Origin: Polaribacter sargassicola
GTDB lineage: Bacteria > Bacteroidota > Bacteroidia > Flavobacteriales > Flavobacteriaceae
Direction of reading: 5' to 3'
NCBI RefSeq assembly: GCF_021991835.1
Contig: NZ_JAHDAU010000006.1
Location: 219,056-283,055 of the forward strand
Length of the DNA stretch: 64,000 bases
The translations under genes were made by a program, and so were the position numbers. The notes below the pieces were generated by a model. It ran no database searches and was not told the origin of the DNA. It was given only the letters and a program-made list of their open reading frames with translations. This document shows positions 61,270 through 64,000 of the stretch, piece by piece; positions within the stretch are counted from its first letter, which is position 1; every line of letters begins with the position of its first letter.

Positions 61270-61491
61270 ATGGAATGTATATTAATTGTAATTAATAAAA
61301 AACAAATAATTAAATCAGAAACAACAAGTGTAGGGGAAACTCTACGTGTAGGAGATACCCATTCACATAACGGAGAATGGTATATTGTTACTGAAATAGT
61401 ACTTGAACCCAATAAAGAATGTCCTTTAATATATTGCAAAATAAGAAAAGATAAAAAAGATAGGGAGCGAATAGTCACTAAATGGAATTAA
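61270..61491 (+). CDS. Conserved 73-aa protein (cassette 7 copy)
   Basis: Second copy of the protein encoded at 54060-54281, with one residue different (Lys for Ile in the RKDKKDRERIV stretch). Two of three base differences between copies are silent. It again converges on a 61-aa minus-strand gene with a 14-bp overlap. Function unknown. Confidence 0.6.
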   Translation: MECILIVINKKQIIKSETTSVGETLRVGDTHSHNGEWYIVTEIVLEPNKECPLIYCKIRKDKKDRERIVTKWN

Positions 61492-61663
61492 TATAGTCTA
61501 AATATAAATCACAATCTGACTTTAGTTTTAAAACTGCTGTTTTTAAATCGTAAACTTGGTCTTCTAAATATGTTTCAGTTATGAAAGGGAAATGGAATGA
61601 AGCTATTTGTTTGATTTTTTCATCAATAGCGTTAGATTGTGGGTATTCAGGAAATTTAGCCAT
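61478..61663 (-). CDS. Conserved 61-aa protein, opposite orientation (cassette 7 copy)
   Basis: Second copy of the protein encoded at 54268-54453, with Tyr in place of Asp in QVYDLKTAVL. The codon changes between copies are mostly silent, which supports translation from the minus strand. Function unknown. Confidence 0.5.
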   Translation of the reverse strand: MAKFPEYPQSNAIDEKIKQIASFHFPFITETYLEDQVYDLKTAVLKLKSDCDLYLDYINSI

Positions 61664-61672
61664 TTGAATAAA

Positions 61673-61807
61673 GTACTTAATACAACAGCGTATATAGTAA
61701 ATAAGGGTTCACTTATTGTTTTGATTAATATTATTATTTTTTACATATTTCAATGACCGAAATGGTAGCTACATACTTAACCCTTACTTACCATATACAA
61801 TCACGTT
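61673..61807 (+). repeat. attC-like site 7 (family B)
   Basis: Left arm GTACTTAATACAAC pairs with the cassette-7 start GTTGTATTAAATAC (60675) except position 11, exactly as in cassette 1. Core 124 bp and almost the same as site 1. Confidence 0.84.
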
Positions 61808-61832
61808 GTAGCACATTTACCAAAACGACCGA

Positions 61833-62300
61833 ATGATTGAATTAATACTATCTACTTTAGCTGAATTCGGACTTATTCGAGAGGATTTTAAACATCATAA
61901 AAAAATCTCGAAAATGGAAAAAGCCGACGGAAAAAAAAGACCATTTCAAAGGTATTTTCTACAACCGAGTTCAATAATGGTTATTACAGTTTTGGTAGTT
62001 GGAAGTATCAGTGCATTTCTATTTTTCAGTTATCAGAGAACATCTATTTTCCCAGAAAAAACTAAAAATGAAATAGTTGAAATAACCGAAAGAATGGAAA
62101 AATGGAATGAGAAGTTCGGAAAATACCCAAACGAATTAAACGAATTGATAGGAAATAATCCTATGAGACAGGAATGGAAAAAAGATTCGTGGAATCGACC
62201 TTACAAATATTACGTGACTGAAAATGGAAAAAGTTTTTTAATCGTTTCAGCAGGTTCAGACGGAAAATTCGAGACAGAAGATGACATTAAATCGGAATAA
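61833..62300 (+). CDS. Membrane-anchored GspG-like (T2SSG domain) protein (cassette 8)
   Basis: A 155-aa protein with one transmembrane helix (about residues 47-66) and a C-terminal domain like the type II secretion major pseudopilin C-terminal part: KYPNELNELIGNNP, WKKDSWNRPYKYYV and FLIVSAGSDGKFETEDDI (about 97-153), the last matching the calcium-loop ending of GspG. There is no prepilin peptidase site, and no secretion genes are near, so it is a domain adopted by another protein. It is the only gene of cassette 8; the stop is 1 bp before the attC-like arm. Confidence 0.75.
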   Translation: MIELILSTLAEFGLIREDFKHHKKISKMEKADGKKRPFQRYFLQPSSIMVITVLVVGSISAFLFFSYQRTSIFPEKTKNEIVEITERMEKWNEKFGKYPNELNELIGNNPMRQEWKKDSWNRPYKYYVTENGKSFLIVSAGSDGKFETEDDIKSE

Positions 62301-62301
62301 A

Positions 62302-62437
62302 AAACGTGCTACAACAATGTATAACCGCAATTACGGCGGATTCGACTACGTCCGAATCCACTCGGAATTGCTAACGTCAGTTCTTAACCGAAAATTATTA
62401 ACTTTAATCCCGTAACTGACGGTTATACGAGACCGTT
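62302..62437 (+). repeat. attC-like site 8 (family C)
   Basis: Left arm AAACGTGCTACAAC pairs with the cassette-8 start GTTGTAGCACATTT (61805) except position 11. Core 125 bp, visibly higher in G+C than families A and B. Stems GTATAACCG/CGGTTATAC and GGATTCG/CGAATCC are seen. Confidence 0.84.
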
Positions 62438-62473
62438 GGCAAACAGTTAAAATAACGCAATCAGAAAGAGAAA

Positions 62474-62911
62474 ATGGGAATTAAGGAATATTTAGATAAT
62501 AGTCTGAACAAATATTTTGTCGATATTCTGAATAACAATGGATTTGAATTAACTGAATCTAATATTAGCGGAATGGGCGGAATTTATCGCTTTAAAAACA
62601 GTTGGTTGAATTTTGACATTGTAAATGATAGAGGAATAATTGAAACTCGAATTTCCTCACTCTACTCTGAAAGCTTTTATGATTTTGACTTAATAAACGC
62701 ATACTTAAATCGGAGAAATAAATCAGAAATAGAAAACACAAAGTTTGGAAAATCTGATTTATCAAAACGGCTGAATTTGGAGCAAGAAAGCGAATTGTTT
62801 GAAAACAATCTGACTGAATTAAAATCAATGTTCAACGAATTGAATTACAAACAAACCGAATCGGAATTGAATAAAATTGGAAATGAACGAGCGAAATTAC
62901 TATTCGGATAA
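62474..62911 (+). CDS. Protein of unknown function (cassette 9)
   Basis: A 145-aa soluble protein with mixed beta strands (GIYRFKNSWLNFDIVNDRGIIETRISSLY) and C-terminal helices (EQESELFENNLTELKSMFNELNYKQTESELNKI). The layout is like small immunity-type proteins, but no family is recognised. It is the only gene of cassette 9, starting 38 bp after the boundary with a stop 3 bp before the attC-like arm. Confidence 0.55.
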   Translation: MGIKEYLDNSLNKYFVDILNNNGFELTESNISGMGGIYRFKNSWLNFDIVNDRGIIETRISSLYSESFYDFDLINAYLNRRNKSEIENTKFGKSDLSKRLNLEQESELFENNLTELKSMFNELNYKQTESELNKIGNERAKLLFG

Positions 62912-62914
62912 AAA

Positions 62915-63052
62915 AACCGATTTGCCAACAATGTATAACCGCAATTACGGCGGATTCGACTACGTCCGAATCCACTCGGAATTGCTAACGTCAGTGCTTA
63001 ACCGAAAAATTTGCGTACTTTAACCCGTAACTGACGGTTATACGAGACCGTT
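62915..63052 (+). repeat. attC-like site 9 (family C)
   Basis: Left arm AACCGATTTGCCAAC pairs with the cassette-9 start GTTGGCAAACAGTT (62435) with one bulged A; the only mismatch is then position 11. Core 126 bp and nearly the same as site 8. Confidence 0.82.
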
Positions 63053-63069
63053 GGCAATAATTAATAAAT

Positions 63070-63717
63070 ATGGCATTAAAAGAATTTATAAGAACAAAAA
63101 TTGAATCAGATGAATCTGTGGTATCTATTCGAGATAACAGATTTTACTTCAATGTTGCCTTTTTAAAAATGGCGAATGCTTTAGATAAGCACTATGTTAT
63201 TTATCTAATAGATGAAACAACTAATGAGATATTCTTTAATTTCCAAGAAGAGAGAATAAGTGACAATTGCTACAGCTTTGATGCAAAACGTAAACGTTCA
63301 AGTGCTGGTGAAGTAATTAAACGGTTTAATTGGGTAGAAAATATTAATTCTTCAAGAAATAATGAAGAAAAAAAATTTGTAGCATTTCAAAGAAAAAATC
63401 TTTGGGGAATAAGAATACGTCCATCTTTTGAATTAAAAGTCACTTATGAAAATAGAAGAGAAATTGATTCTAATTTAAGTGGAATTTACAGGTATTTGGA
63501 TAGTGAAAACAAAATAATATATATCGGAAAAGGAAATATCAGAAATAGGTTAAATGAAAACGGTCGTGATAAATGGGAAATAAAAACGATTGAATACTCC
63601 TATATTGAACAAGACGATGAACAATTAAAATGGGAAAACTATTGGCTTGAAAAATACAAAGAATTAAATTCAAAATCGTTACCTGCTTTCAATCGTATTT
63701 CAGGCATAAAAAAATAA
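63070..63717 (+). CDS. GIY-YIG domain nuclease-like protein (cassette 10)
   Basis: A 215-aa protein whose C-terminal part (about 134-212) is a GIY-YIG nuclease-type domain: GIY at 138-140, YIG at 151-153 in IIYIGKGNIRNRL with the conserved Arg (158/160), the metal-binding Glu189 in WENYWLEKY, and Asn208 in PAFNRISG. The first 130 residues are a separate domain of unknown type. Such proteins act as homing, repair or defence nucleases. It is the only gene of cassette 10; its stop codon lies within the left arm of attC-like site 10. Confidence 0.82.
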   Translation: MALKEFIRTKIESDESVVSIRDNRFYFNVAFLKMANALDKHYVIYLIDETTNEIFFNFQEERISDNCYSFDAKRKRSSAGEVIKRFNWVENINSSRNNEEKKFVAFQRKNLWGIRIRPSFELKVTYENRREIDSNLSGIYRYLDSENKIIYIGKGNIRNRLNENGRDKWEIKTIEYSYIEQDDEQLKWENYWLEKYKELNSKSLPAFNRISGIKK

Positions 63718-63851
63718 CTATTGCCAACACCGTATATATTTTATTGCTGGCTTCTTGCCTACTTGCGAAAGTCCTCGCGGACTTTCTTGGTCAGTAATTA
63801 TTTACTAACTTAGTTGCTTAAACCACGCAACAAACCATATACAAACACGTT
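63715..63851 (+). repeat. attC-like site 10 (family A)
   Basis: Left arm TAACTATTGCCAAC pairs with the cassette-10 start GTTGGCAATAATTA (63050) except position 11. Core 126 bp. Inner hairpin GAAAGTCC-TCGC-GGACTTTC differs from site 6 at both sides of one pair (A:T to G:C), a compensatory change. Confidence 0.86.
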
Positions 63852-63923
63852 GGCAACAAGCTAAAAAAAACCGGGTCTATTCAATAACTTAACGCAACAA
63901 ATCTAAAATTATAGATTTGTAAA

Positions 63924-64000
63924 ATGGAAGTAAAAAAACATAGACGATTAACCCTTAAAGAAAGAGTCATTATTCAGACCCTTTTAAAAGAAAAAAAGAC
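63924..64000 (+). CDS. IS30-like transposase, N-terminus only (window edge)
   Basis: The frame from the ATG at 63924 runs to the window end (25 residues, HRRLTLKERVIIQTLLKEKK), which resembles the first helix of IS30-family transposases that bind their inverted repeats. It is in the first position after attC-like site 10, so it is either the cargo of cassette 11 or an insertion sequence placed there. Only the 5' end is visible. Confidence 0.45.
   Translation, partial: MEVKKHRRLTLKERVIIQTLLKEKK

Larger units (their letters stand above)
61263..61809 (+). repeat. Duplicated cassette tail, copy 2
   Basis: Near-identical copy of 54053-54598 (about ten differences by eye). It holds the 73-aa and 61-aa convergent genes and attC-like site 7. 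Confidence 0.9.
52730..64000 (+). mobile_element. Integron-like cassette array (10 complete cassettes and the start of an eleventh)
   Basis: Cassette boundaries, counted from the TT of the preceding GTT to the G of the next: 1, 52730-54594; 2, 54595-55360; 3, 55361-57633; 4, 57634-58488; 5, 58489-59594; 6, 59595-60675; 7, 60676-61805; 8, 61806-62435; 9, 62436-63050; 10, 63051-63849; 11 from 63850. Each complete cassette ends in an attC-like site of 123-128 bp from AAC to GTT. All are in the same orientation. In every complete cassette the first 14 nt are complementary to the left arm of its own site, with one fixed mismatch. This is the pattern of a gene cassette that can circularise. Confidence 0.82.

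Noticed and set aside
54463..63851. CRISPR array
   Set aside because: The repeats are 123-128 bp, separated by 0.6-2.3 kb of coding DNA, and differ in sequence; there are no short direct repeats or spacers.

Overview
The window comes from a low-GC (about one third G+C) marine Flavobacteriia-type genome, Polaribacter/Tenacibaculum-like. The grounds are the gene families (DUF2807, DUF6702, imelysin/TonB iron cluster, HTTM, Bacteroidota-type FtsK and RibB), almost no Shine-Dalgarno sequences, and promoter elements of the Bacteroidota form TAnnTTTG. The genus is an inference.

Positions 1-51,435 are ordinary chromosome: the end of htpG; a DUF6602 protein, a cupin, a DUF3124 lipoprotein, a zinc metallopeptidase, a DUF2721 membrane protein and a VanX-like dipeptidase; pdhA-pdhC; guaB; an iron-related block (12.0-22.2 kb) of three imelysin-like lipoproteins, a di-haem oxidoreductase, a DUF4856 lipoprotein, an HTTM protein and a TonB-dependent receptor; HMG-CoA lyase, MFS and MATE transporters, fasciclin, tpx, dgkA, ftsK, a LolA-like protein, an LptF/G permease and ribB(A); two related SDRs, one beside a DUF1097 and an AraC gene; pepE; three tandem carboxypeptidase-regulatory-like proteins, DUF6702 and two M1 peptidases; a leuCD-cimA/leuA-leuB operon; and a pfkB kinase.

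Positions 51,538-64,000 are the accessory part and the main discovery. A tyrosine recombinase gene is followed 33 bp later, in the same orientation, by an integron-like array of ten complete cassettes plus the start of an eleventh. Each complete cassette carries one or a few genes and ends in an attC-like site of about 123-128 bp (AAC...GTT) that can fold into a long imperfect hairpin. In all ten, the first 14 nt of the cassette (GTT plus variable sequence) are complementary to the 14 nt at the left edge of that cassette's own attC, with one fixed A:C mismatch at position 11 (two sites also have a bulged A). The complementarity stops at nt 14. Inner hairpins covary between sites. The recombinase lacks room for the extra domain of classical IntI and has an added N-terminal domain, so this looks like an atypical or undescribed integron lineage.

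The cargo is mostly unknown, but includes a PD-(D/E)XK-like protein with two small paralogous partners, a GIY-YIG protein, a HEPN-like protein, small membrane proteins, a lipoprotein, a GspG-like protein, a phage-type P63C gene broken by an in-frame TAG, and, at the window edge, the start of an IS30-like transposase. Cassettes 1 and 7 share both ends, including about 540 bp at roughly 98% identity, but differ in the middle. No tRNA, rRNA or CRISPR array was seen. No gene-free stretch exceeds about 300 bp.
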